Shown piece after piece: positions 23,103 to 32,965 of a DNA stretch of 64,000 bases. Source of the stretch: Serratia grimesii NBRC 13537. Its GTDB lineage: Bacteria > Pseudomonadota > Gammaproteobacteria > Enterobacterales > Enterobacteriaceae. The DNA is taken from positions 372,001 to 436,000 of the forward strand of contig NZ_BCTT01000006.1 in NCBI RefSeq assembly GCF_001590905.1, read 5' to 3'. Position 1 is the stretch's first letter; each line of letters starts with the position of its first letter. Under the pieces are notes generated by a model that was not told the DNA's origin, ran no database searches, and saw only the letters and a list, made by a program, of their open reading frames with translations. A program made the position numbers and the translations under genes.

Positions 23103-24248
23103 TTACTCCGCCAGAGCCTGTTGCAGATCAGCAATCAGATCTTCCGCATCTTCAATGCCCACCGACAAACGCAGCAACTGTGGCGTGATGCCGGTTTTCA
23201 AGCGTTGTTCCAATGGGATCGACGCATGGGTCATGCTGAAAGGTTGACTGATCAGGCTTTCCACACCCCCCAAGCTTTCTGCCAGCGTGAACAGGTGCGA
23301 GCGCTTGATGACTCGACGTGCGAAGGCATCGTCACCTTTCAATCGTACCGAAATCATACCGCCAAAACTGCGCATCTGTTTTGTTGCCAGTGCATGCTGC
23401 GGGTGGCTCGGCAGGCCCGGGTAGTAGACTTCTTCCACCTGCGGCTGGTTTTCCAACCATTGAGCGATATGCAAGGCGCTTTGGCTGTGGCGTTCCATAC
23501 GTAGTGCCAGCGTACGGATGCCGCGCAGCGTCAGGAAGCTGCTGAATGGATCAAGAATGCCGCCTACCGCGTTCTGCAAAAAGCCAAGCTGTTCGGCCAA
23601 TTCTGGGTTATCCCCTACGGCCGCAACCCCTGCAACCACATCGGAATGGCCGTTGAGGTATTTAGTTGCAGAATGCACCACGACATCAAAACCAAGATCC
23701 AGCGGGCGCTGAATGTAAGGTGAGGCGAAGGTGTTGTCTGCTACGCTGATCAAACCGTGCTTTTTGGCGATGGTAGCGATGGCGCTCAGATCGGCCAGTT
23801 TCAGCAGCGGGTTGGTCGGCGTTTCCACCCAGATCATTTTTGTATCTGGTTCAATGGCTTGTTCCAGGGCAGCAATGTCTGCTGGGGAAACATAGGTAAC
23901 GCGCAAGCCGGCAGTACGGCTACGTACTTTTTCCAGTAAGCGGTAGGTACCGCCGTATAAGTCGTCAACAGCCACTAAATGGCTACCCTGATCGAGCAAT
24001 TCCAATACCGTTGAGCAGGCAGCCAGGCCGGAAGCAAAGGCATAACCGCGGCTGCCGCCTTCCAGTTCAGCAATGGCGCTTTCTAATGCGGTACGCGTTG
24101 GGTTGGCGCTGCGCGAATACTCGTAACCAGTATGCTCACCCGGTGCCGGCTGGGCATAGGTGGACGTGGCATAAATAGCAGGCATTACTGCCCCAGTAGC
24201 ATCCGGCGTGTAGCCGGCATGAACGGTCAACGTATCAAACTTGGCCAT
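23103..24248 (-). CDS. Cystathionine gamma-lyase/beta-lyase family PLP enzyme
   Basis: Cys/Met metabolism PLP enzyme, 381 residues. The Schiff-base lysine is in HSATKYLNGHSDVVAG; YSRSANPTRTALE and FASGLAA bind the cofactor phosphate. The family contains cystathionine gamma-synthase, beta-lyase and gamma-lyase. Because it directly follows a cystathionine beta-synthase gene (13-base gap), it most likely cleaves cystathionine to cysteine, 2-oxobutyrate and ammonia in the reverse transsulfuration route, as MccB does in Bacillus. Specificity is an inference from context. Confidence 0.88.
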   Translation of the reverse strand: MAKFDTLTVHAGYTPDATGAVMPAIYATSTYAQPAPGEHTGYEYSRSANPTRTALESAIAELEGGSRGYAFASGLAACSTVLELLDQGSHLVAVDDLYGGTYRLLEKVRSRTAGLRVTYVSPADIAALEQAIEPDTKMIWVETPTNPLLKLADLSAIATIAKKHGLISVADNTFASPYIQRPLDLGFDVVVHSATKYLNGHSDVVAGVAAVGDNPELAEQLGFLQNAVGGILDPFSSFLTLRGIRTLALRMERHSQSALHIAQWLENQPQVEEVYYPGLPSHPQHALATKQMRSFGGMISVRLKGDDAFARRVIKRSHLFTLAESLGGVESLISQPFSMTHASIPLEQRLKTGITPQLLRLSVGIEDAEDLIADLQQALAE

Positions 24249-24261
24249 ACAATCATCCTTA

Positions 24262-25629
24262 TTAACGTAATTTTTGGCGCCAGGCGTTAAGTACGTCTGT
24301 GCGGGTAATCAAACCGAGGAAGCGTTCGCCATCGAGTACCACAGCGACGTGCCCGTGATTGAAGGTGGCGAGCAAATCCTGATAACTGGCTTCTTTTTGC
24401 AACGTCTTGACCGAATGGGTCATGGCGCGGGTGGCGGGTAGGCTGAAGTGGTTGGCATCCGCCTGTACGGCATTGAGTAGATCCCATTCGTCGATCAGAC
24501 CGACCACGCGATCGCCTTCCAGTACCGGTAATTGCGAGATGTCATACAGACGCATACGGGCATGAACGATCGCCAAAGTGTCTTCCGGTGCTACCGATAC
24601 CGCAGCACCTTCGTCATGACGGTAGGCGATCAGATCGCGTAGATCGCCATGCTGTGGTTTGCTTAACAGACCTTGTTCCAGCATCCAGTGGTCGTTATAC
24701 ATTTTAGACAGGTATTTATTGCCGCTGTCGCAGACGAACGTGACCACGCGTTTTGGTTCAGTCTGTGCCTGGCAATAGCGCAATGCGGCTGCCAACAGTG
24801 TGCCGGTGGATGACCCCGCCAGCACACCTTCTTTGCGTAACAGATCGCGCGCAGTAGTGAACGCCTCGGCGTCGCCGATACGGTAGGCATTACGTACTTG
24901 ATTGAAGTCGCTCAGTGGTGGAATGAAATCTTCGCCGATGCCTTCTACTAGCCAACTGCCAGCCTCACCGATCTGGCCGTTATCGAGATAGTCCGCCAGG
25001 ATTGAACCTGCGGGGTCAGCCAACACAAACTCGGTCTGCGGTGATACCTCTGCGAAATATTGACTCAGCCCACCCAACGTGCCGCCGGAACCGACGCCGA
25101 CGACGATGGCATCGACCTGGTGGTCCATCTGCTGCCAAAGTTCTGGTGCGGTGGTACAGGTATGAGCGGCAGGGTTGGCCGGGTTGTTAAACTGATCGAT
25201 ATAGAACGCTCCGGGGATCTCGCTCGCCAGACGTTTGGCATAATCCTGATAGTAAGCCGGATGGCCTTTACCCACATCGGAACGGGTTAAGACGACGTCC
25301 ACACCCAGTGCACGCAGATGGAAAATCTTCTCCCGGCTCATTTTGTCCGGCACCACCAGCACCAGCTTATACCCCTTCAGTGCTGCCACCAGGGCCAGCC
25401 CCAAACCGGTATTTCCCGCAGTGGCTTCAATAATGGTGCCGCCGGGTTGCAAGCGGCCTTCACGTTCTGCCTGTTCGATCATCGATAAAGCAACGCGATC
25501 TTTGATCGATCCGCCGGGGTTTTGATTCTCCAGCTTGACGAACAGCCGGCAGGGGCCGGTTTCGAACTGGGTCAGTTCCAACATCGGGGTGTTGCCGATC
25601 ATATCGATGACGGAGTGCGGTATTGCCAT
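24262..25629 (-). CDS. Cystathionine beta-synthase (PLP domain plus two CBS domains)
   Basis: Condenses homocysteine with serine (or O-acetylserine) to cystathionine. Residues 1 to about 325 form a fold-type II PLP domain with the lysine in NPGGSIKDR, the TAGNTG substrate loop and the GVGSGGT phosphate-binding loop. The last ~120 residues are a CBS-domain pair (TLAIVHARMRLYDISQLPVL and the MTHSVKTL to GLITRTDVLNAW stretch), which distinguishes it from CysK/CysM. Total 455 residues. GGAG lies six bases before the ATG. First gene of a two-gene operon. Confidence 0.9.
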   Translation of the reverse strand: MAIPHSVIDMIGNTPMLELTQFETGPCRLFVKLENQNPGGSIKDRVALSMIEQAEREGRLQPGGTIIEATAGNTGLGLALVAALKGYKLVLVVPDKMSREKIFHLRALGVDVVLTRSDVGKGHPAYYQDYAKRLASEIPGAFYIDQFNNPANPAAHTCTTAPELWQQMDHQVDAIVVGVGSGGTLGGLSQYFAEVSPQTEFVLADPAGSILADYLDNGQIGEAGSWLVEGIGEDFIPPLSDFNQVRNAYRIGDAEAFTTARDLLRKEGVLAGSSTGTLLAAALRYCQAQTEPKRVVTFVCDSGNKYLSKMYNDHWMLEQGLLSKPQHGDLRDLIAYRHDEGAAVSVAPEDTLAIVHARMRLYDISQLPVLEGDRVVGLIDEWDLLNAVQADANHFSLPATRAMTHSVKTLQKEASYQDLLATFNHGHVAVVLDGERFLGLITRTDVLNAWRQKLR

Positions 25630-26093
25630 GAGGATCTCCAGAATAATTCGGTTTAAAGGCCGTTATCTGGATGATAGCGCTGCAAATATGCGTATTAAAA
25701 AGAACAAATAACCTATCAATATTCATTTTTGGAATATATTAATCTAATTTGGACGTATAGATAGACAGATGTTCAGCAGTTAAGAAGTTTAGCCGTGTAG
25801 CCATGGGTGGCATAAAAAACAGGCATGCGGGTGGCTTTTCATCCAATTTTCGCCTGAGAGCGTACAGTTATGTAAAAATGCTGAAAATTCACGCTAAACC
25901 CTGCAAAAATAAGATGAATCTAATAAACTCACAGCAAGGGCATTTTTGGTGCGCCGTTCACCCGTCATGGGGCCGCAGGGAGTCTGCGGTTGGCAAACGC
26001 GTGCCGGGCTACTCTCGCTGGTTGGCTGAAAACGTGAATATGTTTGAAAGTTAACGCTATTTCAATGATTTGAATGGACACTCTGGCGACGTC
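25630..26093. other. Divergent intergenic region between the transsulfuration operon and dacC
   Basis: 464 bases with promoters presumably facing both ways. Near the cystathionine synthase start it is AT-rich, with a run containing AATATTC and GAATATATT that looks like a Lrp-type regulator site, but no match is good enough to name. Nearer dacC there is a small hairpin (CCGCAG/CTGCGG). No gene is supported. Confidence 0.5.
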
Positions 26094-27299
26094 ATGATGA
26101 AAAGAAACTTATCCACCACCCTGAAAAAATTAACGTTTAGCGTCAGCATACTGTTGTTGGCTGCTCCTGTTGTACAGGCGGCCGAAGCGCCGGCTGCTCC
26201 GCAGATTGATGCCAAGGCCTACGTGCTGATGGATTACAACAGCGGTAAAATCCTGACGGAGGGCAACGCCGATACTCGTTTAGATCCCGCCAGTCTGACC
26301 AAGATCATGTCCAGCTATGTGATTGGACAGGCGATCAAAGCCGGTAAGATCAAGCCGGAAGATATGGTGACAGTAGGCAAAGACGCATGGGCAACCGGTA
26401 ATCCGGCGTTGCGTGGTTCTTCACTGATGTTTATCAAACCGGGCGATCAGGTGCCGGTGATGGAGCTGAACAAAGGCATTGTCATTCAGTCGGGTAACGA
26501 CGCCAGTATTGCGCTGGCCGATTATGTCGCGGGTAGCCAGGATTCGTTTGTCGGGTTAATGAACAACTACGCCAAATTGCTGGGTCTTCAGAACACCCAT
26601 TTCCTGACGGTACACGGACTGGATGCGGAAGGGCAGTACAGTACAGCACGTGACATGGCATTGCTGAGTCAGGCACTGATCCGCGATGTGCCGGATGAGT
26701 ACGCGCTGCATAAAGAAAAAGAGTTCACCTTCAACAAAATCCGCCAGATTAACCGCAACCGTCTGCTGTGGAGTTCCAATCTGAACGTGGATGGCATTAA
26801 AACCGGTTATACCGGTGGTGCCGGTCACAACTTGGTCGCATCGGCTACTGACGGTCCGATGCGTTTGATCTCGGTAGTGCTGGGTGCACCGAGCGATCGT
26901 ATCCGCTTTAGTGAAAGTGAAAAATTGCTGACCTGGGGTTTCCGCTTCTACGAAACGGCCACGCCGATCAAAACTGACAAGCCGTTTGTTACCCAGAAAG
27001 TGTGGTTTGGCGATGTCAGTGAAGTGCCGTTGGGTGTAGCGAAAGATGCAGCAGTGACTATCCCGAAAGGGCAGATGAAAAACCTGAAGGCCAGTTACAA
27101 ACTGAACCAGGCGACACTGGAAGCACCACTGGCGAAAAACCAGGTCGTTGGCACCATTGATTTCCAGCTCGACGGTAAAACTATTGAGCAATACCCGCTG
27201 GTGGCGATGCAGGAAGTGAAAGAAGGTAACTTCTTCAGCCGTATCTGGGACATGGTGATGATGAAACTGACCCAGTGGTTTGGGAGCGTATTCGGTTAA
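26094..27299 (+). CDS. dacC: D-alanyl-D-alanine carboxypeptidase (PBP6 type)
   Basis: Low-molecular-weight penicillin-binding protein that trims the terminal D-Ala of peptidoglycan pentapeptides in the periplasm. A signal peptide ends near VVQAAEA. Active-site motifs are SLTK (in DPASLTKIM), SGN ([10 protein letters not shown]) and KTG ([11 protein letters not shown]). A C-terminal beta domain is followed by an amphipathic membrane anchor ([21 protein letters not shown]). The middle part ([17 protein letters not shown]) is closest to E. coli DacC rather than DacA or DacD. Two adjacent ATG codons are possible; ribosome-binding sequence is weak. Confidence 0.92.
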   Translation: MMKRNLSTTLKKLTFSVSILLLAAPVVQAAEAPAAPQIDAKAYVLMDYNSGKILTEGNADTRLDPASLTKIMSSYVIGQAIKAGKIKPEDMVTVGKDAWATGNPALRGSSLMFIKPGDQVPVMELNKGIVIQSGNDASIALADYVAGSQDSFVGLMNNYAKLLGLQNTHFLTVHGLDAEGQYSTARDMALLSQALIRDVPDEYALHKEKEFTFNKIRQINRNRLLWSSNLNVDGIKTGYTGGAGHNLVASATDGPMRLISVVLGAPSDRIRFSESEKLLTWGFRFYETATPIKTDKPFVTQKVWFGDVSEVPLGVAKDAAVTIPKGQMKNLKASYKLNQATLEAPLAKNQVVGTIDFQLDGKTIEQYPLVAMQEVKEGNFFSRIWDMVMMKLTQWFGSVFG

Positions 27300-27323
27300 C
27301 TTCCCGGTTAATACCGGCAAATG

Positions 27324-27352
27324 AAAAGGGCGCATTTAACTGCGCCCTTTTT
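27324..27352 (+). terminator. Terminator of dacC
   Basis: An 11-bp perfect stem (AAAAGGGCGCA with TGCGCCCTTTT) with a 6-base loop and a T run, 25 bases after the stop. Confidence 0.92.
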
Positions 27353-27358
27353 GATTTG

Positions 27359-27464
27359 TTATAGCCAAAATAATTGAATTTGCGGCAAGTGCGTGAGTCC
27401 CCAGAAGCTTACTCAGGTAAGTGACTGGGCAATACAGATGCTGCTTCAAGCATGAAGGGCATTC
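27359..27464. repeat. ERIC element
   Basis: About 105 bp matching the enterobacterial repetitive intergenic consensus: left end TTATAGCCAAAATAATTGAA, TTTGCGGCAAG, then the core GAGTCCCCAGAAGCTTACTC and GGTAAGTGACTGGGC, and a right end GCTTCAAGCATGAAGGGC. It lies between the dacC terminator and the sdaB stop codon, with its right end touching that stop, so sdaB mRNA carries an ERIC hairpin in its 3' end. Confidence 0.88.
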
Positions 27465-28830
27465 AGTTACAGGCCACCACTTTGATTGCCAACCCGCCTT
27501 GCGACGTTTCACGGTATTTGGCATTCATGTCTTTGCCCGTCTCATACATGGTTTCGATGACCTTATCCAGGCACACACGCGGCTCGCTGGTGCGACGCAA
27601 TGCCATACGTGCGGCATTGACTGCCTTCACAGCAGAAATCGCGTTACGCTCGATACAGGGCACCTGAACCTGACCCGCCAGTGGATCGCAAGTTAGCCCC
27701 AGATGGTGTTCCATGGCGATCTCGGCCGCAATACAAACCTGCGCCGGACTAGCGCCCATTAATTCTGCCAATCCCGCTGCTGCCATAGAACAGGCAACGC
27801 CCACTTCCCCTTGGCAGCCCACTTCGGCACCGGAAATAGACGCGTTCATCTTATACAACGCGCCGATCACGCCGGATGTCAGGAAGTAACGGCTATATGA
27901 ATTAGGGTTTACCGGGCGAATAAATTGGTCGTAATAGGCTAACACCGCAGGGATGATGCCGCAGGCACCGTTAGTTGGGGCGGTCACCACGCGGCCGCCG
28001 GCGGCGTTTTCTTCGTTAACGGCAAAGGCGAACATGTTGATCCAGTCAACCACATTCATTGGGTCGATATTGTTCTTATCGCCAGTGACCAGCATACGGC
28101 GCAGGGCGGCGGCGCGGCGCTGGACCTTCATCGGGCCAGGCAATAGGCCTTCGGTGTTCATGCCACGTTCGATACCGGCGCGCATCACCTGCCAGACGTC
28201 GGCGAAATGAGCGTCGATCTCGGCCTTGCTGTGCAATGCCAATTCGTTTTGCATCACCAGGCCGGACAGCGACAGACCGGCATCTTTGCAGTGTTGCTGT
28301 AAGTCACGTGCTGAGGTGAATGGGAAGGGGACCTGTACCGGGTTTGTCGCGGCCAGACCGAAATGCTCTTCATCGACGATAAAACCGCCGCCAGTCGAGT
28401 AATAGGTTTTACTGTGCAGCAGTTGCTCATCAGCGAATGCGCTGATACGCATGCCGTTTTCATGCAGCGGCAAATTATCGCCGTGGAAGTTCATGCTGGT
28501 TTCCAGCGGGAAATCCACTTCGTGGTGGCCATTGGCCAGCAACAGGCGACCACGTTGCCCAACATCGTGAATAAAACCGGCAATACCGTCGATATCCACG
28601 TCATGTGGCAGGTTGCCTGCCAACCCCATGATGATGGCGATATCGGTGTGGTGACCTTTGCCGGTTAACGACAATGAACCGTATACGTCCACCACTACGC
28701 GAGTGGTATCCATCAACTGCTGGTTGGCGATCAACTCATCGGTAAATAGCTTGCCGGCTTTCATCGGGCCGACGGTATGGGAGCTGGATGGGCCAATACC
28801 AATTTTGAAAATATCGAAAACGCTGACCAT
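27463..28830 (-). CDS. sdaB: L-serine dehydratase (L-serine deaminase 2)
   Basis: Iron-sulfur enzyme converting L-serine to pyruvate and ammonia. It is the single-chain type 2 form, 455 residues, beginning [22 protein letters not shown]. The alpha domain has [33 protein letters not shown] and CDPVAG-like LTCDPLAG with the cluster cysteines. The C-terminus ends VACN; in the Legionella type 2 enzyme the terminal Cys is reported to ligate the cluster, so the tail is preserved despite the ERIC element next to it. It follows the serine transporter gene, as in E. coli sdaCB. Confidence 0.95.
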   Translation of the reverse strand: MVSVFDIFKIGIGPSSSHTVGPMKAGKLFTDELIANQQLMDTTRVVVDVYGSLSLTGKGHHTDIAIIMGLAGNLPHDVDIDGIAGFIHDVGQRGRLLLANGHHEVDFPLETSMNFHGDNLPLHENGMRISAFADEQLLHSKTYYSTGGGFIVDEEHFGLAATNPVQVPFPFTSARDLQQHCKDAGLSLSGLVMQNELALHSKAEIDAHFADVWQVMRAGIERGMNTEGLLPGPMKVQRRAAALRRMLVTGDKNNIDPMNVVDWINMFAFAVNEENAAGGRVVTAPTNGACGIIPAVLAYYDQFIRPVNPNSYSRYFLTSGVIGALYKMNASISGAEVGCQGEVGVACSMAAAGLAELMGASPAQVCIAAEIAMEHHLGLTCDPLAGQVQVPCIERNAISAVKAVNAARMALRRTSEPRVCLDKVIETMYETGKDMNAKYRETSQGGLAIKVVACN

Positions 28831-28890
28831 AGTCTCGCCTCCTTCTTCAGGTGTTAGGCGTTAATACAGGAAAGGGGGTCGTGCAGAGAA

Positions 28891-28911
28891 GCCGGCGCAG
28901 GGGGCGCCGGC
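28891..28911 (-). promoter_or_regulatory. GC-only hairpin between sdaC and sdaB
   Basis: GCCGGCGC/GCGCCGGC, an 8-bp stem with a 5-base loop, ten bases after the sdaC stop in the operon direction. It has no T run. It may lower read-through to sdaB or protect the sdaC 3' end. Confidence 0.5.
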
Positions 28912-28920
28912 TGGTCTTAA

Positions 28921-30216
28921 TTAGAAGCTGTACAGGATTGCGGAGATGGCGATCAGGCCCATCACTACCACGAACACGTTACTGATATGGCCACTGTATT
29001 TGCGCATTGCAGGCACTTTACGGATAGCGTACATCGGCATCAGGAACAGCAGCATGGCGATGATTGGACCACCGAGGTTTTCGATCATGCCGAGAATGCT
29101 TGGGTTCAGGGTCGCAACAATCCAGGTAGTCACCAGCATAAAGATGGCAGTGATACGGTTCAGTTTGTTGGTGCTGATGGTTTTGCCACGGCTCTTCATC
29201 GACTTGGCAATCAGACCGTTAAAGCCTTCACGTGCACCCAGGTAGTGACCGAGGAACGACTTGGTGATGGCGATAAAGGCGATAACCGGCGCGATGTAAG
29301 CGATCATCGGGTTATTAAAGTGGTTAGCCAGGTAAGACAGGATAGAGATGTTTTGAGCCTTGGCTTCTGCCAGGTTTTCTGGTGACAGGCTCAGCACGCA
29401 GCTGAACACGAAGAACATCACGGTCAACACCATCATGATGTGGGCGAAACCCAGAATGCGGGAGCATTTCTTCTCGGCTTCTTCCTGGCCGTACTCTTCA
29501 CGTTTGGCGACTGCAAAGGCGGAGATGATAGGTGAATGGTTAAAGGAGAACACCATTACCGGGATTGCCAGCCACAGGGTGATAACCAGGCCATGACCCA
29601 TTCCAGTGCCCGCGCCAGACAGAGACACGTTGTCGAAGATGGCGGTGCTCCAGTTAGGGATCAGGTACAGTGCCAGCAACATCAGCACACCAACAAACGG
29701 GAATACCAGGATACTCATGGTCTTCACGATAGCTTGCTCACCGAAACGCACAATGGTCATCAGGCCGACAATCAGAATCAGCGACAGGATGGCACGTGGC
29801 GGCGAAGTCATACCCAATTGGTGGGTAATGAAGCTGTCAACGGTGTTAGTGATGGCGACGCTATACACCAACAGAATTGGGTAGATAGCAAAGAAGTAAA
29901 GCAGAGTGATCAGCTTGCCGGCGCTGATACCAAAGTGCTCTTCTACAACTTCGGTGATGTCTTCACCGGCATTTTTGCCTGAGAGAACGAAACGGCACAG
30001 GCCACGGTGAGCGAAGAAGGTCATCGGGAAAGCGATGATGGCCATGATGATCAAGGGAATCAGCCCGCCGATACCGGCGTTGATTGGCAGGAACAAAACG
30101 CCCGCGCCGATCGCGGTGCCGTACAGGCCCAACATCCACATGGTGTCGGTTTTACGCCAGGTACTGGTAGAGCCAGAAGCCGCAGAGGCAATGGTGCCGG
30201 TCTGTGTAGTGTCCAT
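28921..30216 (-). CDS. sdaC: Serine/H+ symporter
   Basis: Inner-membrane serine transporter of the HAAAP (STP) family, 431 residues with about eleven hydrophobic segments. The first is preceded by [25 protein letters not shown], the hallmark of SdaC/TdcC proteins. It feeds the serine deaminase encoded downstream. The ATG used has GGAG seven bases upstream; a start seven codons earlier is also open but unsupported. Confidence 0.95.
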   Translation of the reverse strand: MDTTQTGTIASAASGSTSTWRKTDTMWMLGLYGTAIGAGVLFLPINAGIGGLIPLIIMAIIAFPMTFFAHRGLCRFVLSGKNAGEDITEVVEEHFGISAGKLITLLYFFAIYPILLVYSVAITNTVDSFITHQLGMTSPPRAILSLILIVGLMTIVRFGEQAIVKTMSILVFPFVGVLMLLALYLIPNWSTAIFDNVSLSGAGTGMGHGLVITLWLAIPVMVFSFNHSPIISAFAVAKREEYGQEEAEKKCSRILGFAHIMMVLTVMFFVFSCVLSLSPENLAEAKAQNISILSYLANHFNNPMIAYIAPVIAFIAITKSFLGHYLGAREGFNGLIAKSMKSRGKTISTNKLNRITAIFMLVTTWIVATLNPSILGMIENLGGPIIAMLLFLMPMYAIRKVPAMRKYSGHISNVFVVVMGLIAISAILYSF

Positions 30217-30626
30217 AAATATCTCCGAAGTGAACACGATAATTTAAAATTAAAGGCAAAACTTAAGGTTAAGACCGAATGACGCAATATGAGATCGCGG
30301 CATCGGTAAGAATCAGGTGCTGCTTGCGGGGATAACTGGCGTCCCCCTGGTTGTTAATTATGCTAATTACCGTGGACATATATGCCGGATAATTAATCAA
30401 ATGATATTTAGCCTGTTGAGGGCATCCTATCGGTACCGCTGCCGGAAGGTCGTTGCCTGCCGATTTTCGTTGGCGGCAAGATAACGATTTACAGTAGAAA
30501 CAACCGTGATCATGCTCTCAAATGCGTAATGTGTGCGGCTAACTGCTTTTTTATTGGTTTTTCATGCATATGTTGCGCGCTTGTGTAAAATTTCATGCTG
30601 AAAACGCTCTCATTAATGTTTCAGAG

Positions 30627-30660
30627 TTTATCTGGTATGGATAATCTGTAACCAGATAAA
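30627..30660. repeat. 10-bp inverted repeat TTTATCTGGT/ACCAGATAAA
   Basis: Perfect arms separated by 14 bases, upstream of sdaC. It can form a hairpin in RNA from either strand or act as a paired protein-binding site. No T run, so not an obvious terminator. Confidence 0.6.
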
Positions 30661-30741
30661 ACACTGCCGTTGTCAGCAAGCCGAGCAATATATTTTAAGC
30701 GTGGGTTTGGATCTAGCTAAAAACCCGGATTAAACGGTTTT

Positions 30742-30757
30742 AGTGACGTAGATCACA
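30742..30757. promoter_or_regulatory. CRP-like site
   Basis: AGTGA-CGTAGA-TCACA, nine of ten matches to the TGTGA-N6-TCACA consensus. It lies about 525 bases from the sdaC start. E. coli sdaCB is known to respond to catabolite control, so the site is plausible if the promoter lies this far upstream. Confidence 0.6.
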
Positions 30758-30870
30758 TTGTTATTTTAAATGAAATCACATTCAATGCATTGTTTTATAT
30801 GTGTTTATTTAAAATATCCCGTTAATAACGTGGGTGAACTAGTTGAGTGACATTCGGAGGAAAATACGCA

Positions 30871-30891
30871 CGTATTTATCATATAAATACG
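30871..30891. promoter_or_regulatory. Perfect 21-bp dyad upstream of sdaC
   Basis: CGTATTTAT-CAT-ATAAATACG, fully symmetric around a 3-base centre. The core TTTATCATATAAA recurs 87 bases further on. Likely a protein-binding site; the regulator is unknown. Confidence 0.5.
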
Positions 30892-30957
30892 CTTTGCTGG
30901 TTATATTTAAAGCGAATTAGTTACGTAATTGTTGATATTTATCGTGTGGAGGTTATT

Positions 30958-30978
30958 GCGATTTATCATATAAACGCG
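30958..30978. promoter_or_regulatory. Second, imperfect copy of the sdaC-upstream dyad
   Basis: Shares the 13-base core TTTATCATATAAA with the first dyad, flanked by GCG on one side and GCG on the other, with mismatched inner positions. Confidence 0.45.
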
Positions 30979-31185
30979 TTGTAATGTAGAAGAAAGAAGT
31001 AATATTACGTCAGATTTATCTGTGCGTGAGGAATAAGCCTGCTGAACTGTTGCAATTTATTAACCTGATTTAGGTTAGGGATAATAAAACAATTGAATCA
31101 ATTGCGCATTATTTGCACAGTATATTGCCGAAATAGAGGGGCGAGTGAAGGGCACCGCCGACCGGGGTCGACGGTAGGGTGCAGA

Positions 31186-31950
31186 TTAAAAACGAATGGC
31201 TATCGCATTTTCGCTGAAAAATTCCGCAAACTGTGGGTCGGGCTGGCGATCGGTGATGACGCGGTCGAAATGGGTCAATGGGCCGATACAGGCAGGTTTG
31301 GTTTTGCCGAATTTGCTGTGATCGGCCACCAGGATCTTTTGTTGCGACATCTCAAGTGCCCGGTGCTTCATTTCTAACTCATCAAAGTTAAAACAAGTTG
31401 CACCATGCTGTAGGCTCAGGCCGGCGGCAGAAATGAAGGCGATATTGGGGCAGATATGATCCAGCTCGTTATGGCGACCGACCGCCGTGAAAATGTAGTT
31501 GTTCGGCCGAAATTCACCACCGCACAAGATCACTTTACAGTTAGGTTTGTCCTGTAACGCCAGGAAGGTATTCAGCGAGTGGCATACTGCGGTAAAGACC
31601 AATTCATCAGCAATGGCATCGATGATCGCTGGGGTGGTGGTGCCGCAGTCGAAAAATACCGTGTCATTCTCGCTGATCAGTGCTGCAGCAAGTAAACCGA
31701 TGCGGCGTTTTTCGGTAACTTGTTTTGCCTTTTGATCGGAAACAAAGTAGTTAGTCACGCCGTTACTGCGGGGATCGGCCACCACATAGCCACCCAGTAA
31801 TACCACGGCGGCCGGTTCCGAGCTGAGATCGCGGCGGATGGTCATTTCAGAAACGCCCAACAGCACGGCTGCTTCTTTTAGGTGGATCTTGTCAGAGCGC
31901 TTTAACGCTTGTACTAACCGGTTGATACGTTCTTCGCGCCGTGTTTCCAT
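31186..31950 (-). CDS. deoR: DeoR transcriptional repressor of deoxynucleoside catabolism
   Basis: DNA-binding repressor that releases its operators on binding deoxyribose 5-phosphate. The N-terminal helix-turn-helix (METRREERINRLVQALK, then HLKEAAVLLGVSEMTIRRDL) is nearly that of E. coli DeoR; the C-terminal sugar-phosphate sensor has FFDCGTTTP, ILCGGEF, SAAG and VADHSKFGK. Length 254 residues. The ATG matches the E. coli N-terminus; the open frame continues upstream without support. It lies downstream of deoC in the same direction, 291 bases apart. Confidence 0.93.
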   Translation of the reverse strand: METRREERINRLVQALKRSDKIHLKEAAVLLGVSEMTIRRDLSSEPAAVVLLGGYVVADPRSNGVTNYFVSDQKAKQVTEKRRIGLLAAALISENDTVFFDCGTTTPAIIDAIADELVFTAVCHSLNTFLALQDKPNCKVILCGGEFRPNNYIFTAVGRHNELDHICPNIAFISAAGLSLQHGATCFNFDELEMKHRALEMSQQKILVADHSKFGKTKPACIGPLTHFDRVITDRQPDPQFAEFFSENAIAIRF

Positions 31951-32148
31951 CTGTCTGTCTTCCCACAGGGTTAAGAGCCAATATATTAGGCTGTGTCCCA
32001 TAATTGCCCGCAGCTCGAAGGATTTGGCCATTTGCAGGCATTTATACGTTTCGAGCGGCTTACTTGGCCATTACGCTTCACACCACGATCAGTACTCACA
32101 TGCAATGACGGGATACAGCCTCGGTTTTCTCTAGGGCCGAACACACAA

Positions 32149-32197
32149 ATGCGGGGTAATAGGTGACCAGCCATTGGCTGGACATATTACCCCGCAT
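32149..32197 (-). terminator. Long hairpin between deoC and deoR
   Basis: Perfect 13-base arms (ATGCGGGGTAATA/TATTACCCCGCAT) enclose a second perfect stem CCAGCC-att-GGCTGG. On the minus strand it is followed by TTTGTGTG rather than a clean T run. Probably the end signal of deoC, so deoR would have its own promoter. Confidence 0.6.
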
Positions 32198-32241
32198 CAG
32201 ATTATCACGGCGCGCGCCCGAAATTGGGACGCCTCAGGTTA

Positions 32242-32922
32242 TCAGTAGCTGCCGGCGGCAGCCTGATCACCGGAAACGATTGCTACGCCAGAGCTGGTGC
32301 CGATACGCGTAGCACCTGCCTTAATCATCTTCTCGGCGGTTGCGCGATCGCGCACGGCGCCGGATGCTTTAACACCCATCTCACTGCCTACTGTCGCGCG
32401 CATCAATTTGACGTGCTCTTCACGAGCACCACCGGTGCTGAAGCCAGTAGAGGTTTTAACGAAAGCCACATCGAGTTCGCGACACATTTCACAAACCTGA
32501 ACGATCTGTTCATCGCTGAGCAGGCAGGTTTCTAATATTACCTTCAACGGGATCGCCGCGCAAACCTCGCGCACTGCGGCGATGTCAGCTTTGACTTCTT
32601 CCAGCAAGCCGCTTTTCAACCAACCCACGTTGATCACCATGTCAATTTCCTGCGCGCCAGCTGCAATAGCTGCTTTGGCTTCGAAGACTTTTGCTACGGT
32701 CAGGCCGGCACCCAGAGGGAAGCCAATTACTGAGCAGATTTTCACTTCGCTTTCTTGCAGCAGATGTGCAGCCAACGGCACATAGCCTGAGTTTACGCAG
32801 ACAGCATAGAAGTTGTGCTGTTGAGCTTCTTCACACAGTTTAGCGATTTGCGCTTCCGTGGCATCCATCGCCAGCAGGGTGTGGTCGACATAGCGGGCGT
32901 AGTCAATGTTTTCGGTAGTCAT
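32242..32922 (-). CDS. deoC: Deoxyribose-phosphate aldolase (short form)
   Basis: Class I aldolase cleaving 2-deoxyribose 5-phosphate to acetaldehyde and glyceraldehyde 3-phosphate. The Schiff-base lysine is in [13 protein letters not shown] and the proton-relay lysine in VKASGAVRD. At 226 residues it is the short form known from Bacillus and other bacteria, not the ~259-residue E. coli type. It stands alone, without deoA, deoB or deoD beside it. AAGGA precedes the ATG, and a DeoR operator lies just upstream. Confidence 0.95.
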   Translation of the reverse strand: MTTENIDYARYVDHTLLAMDATEAQIAKLCEEAQQHNFYAVCVNSGYVPLAAHLLQESEVKICSVIGFPLGAGLTVAKVFEAKAAIAAGAQEIDMVINVGWLKSGLLEEVKADIAAVREVCAAIPLKVILETCLLSDEQIVQVCEMCRELDVAFVKTSTGFSTGGAREEHVKLMRATVGSEMGVKASGAVRDRATAEKMIKAGATRIGTSSGVAIVSGDQAAAGSY

Positions 32923-32965
32923 CTTGATTCCTTATTGAAGTTTAAACAAAGCATGATGTGAACGA

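Larger units (their letters stand above)
30217..31185 (-). promoter_or_regulatory. Long upstream region of sdaC
   Basis: About 970 bases without a supportable gene on either strand, because the next gene (deoR) points toward it. It is AT-rich and holds a CRP-like site, a 10-bp inverted repeat and two related dyads, listed separately, plus further scattered TTTATC words. Since sdaC is the only gene it can serve as promoter region for, either sdaC has an unusually long control region or an unannotated RNA is present. Confidence 0.55.

Noticed and set aside
26556-27335. 259-codon ORF antisense to dacC
   Set aside because: Shadow of a conserved gene; composition (His/Gln/Phe-rich) is not protein-like.
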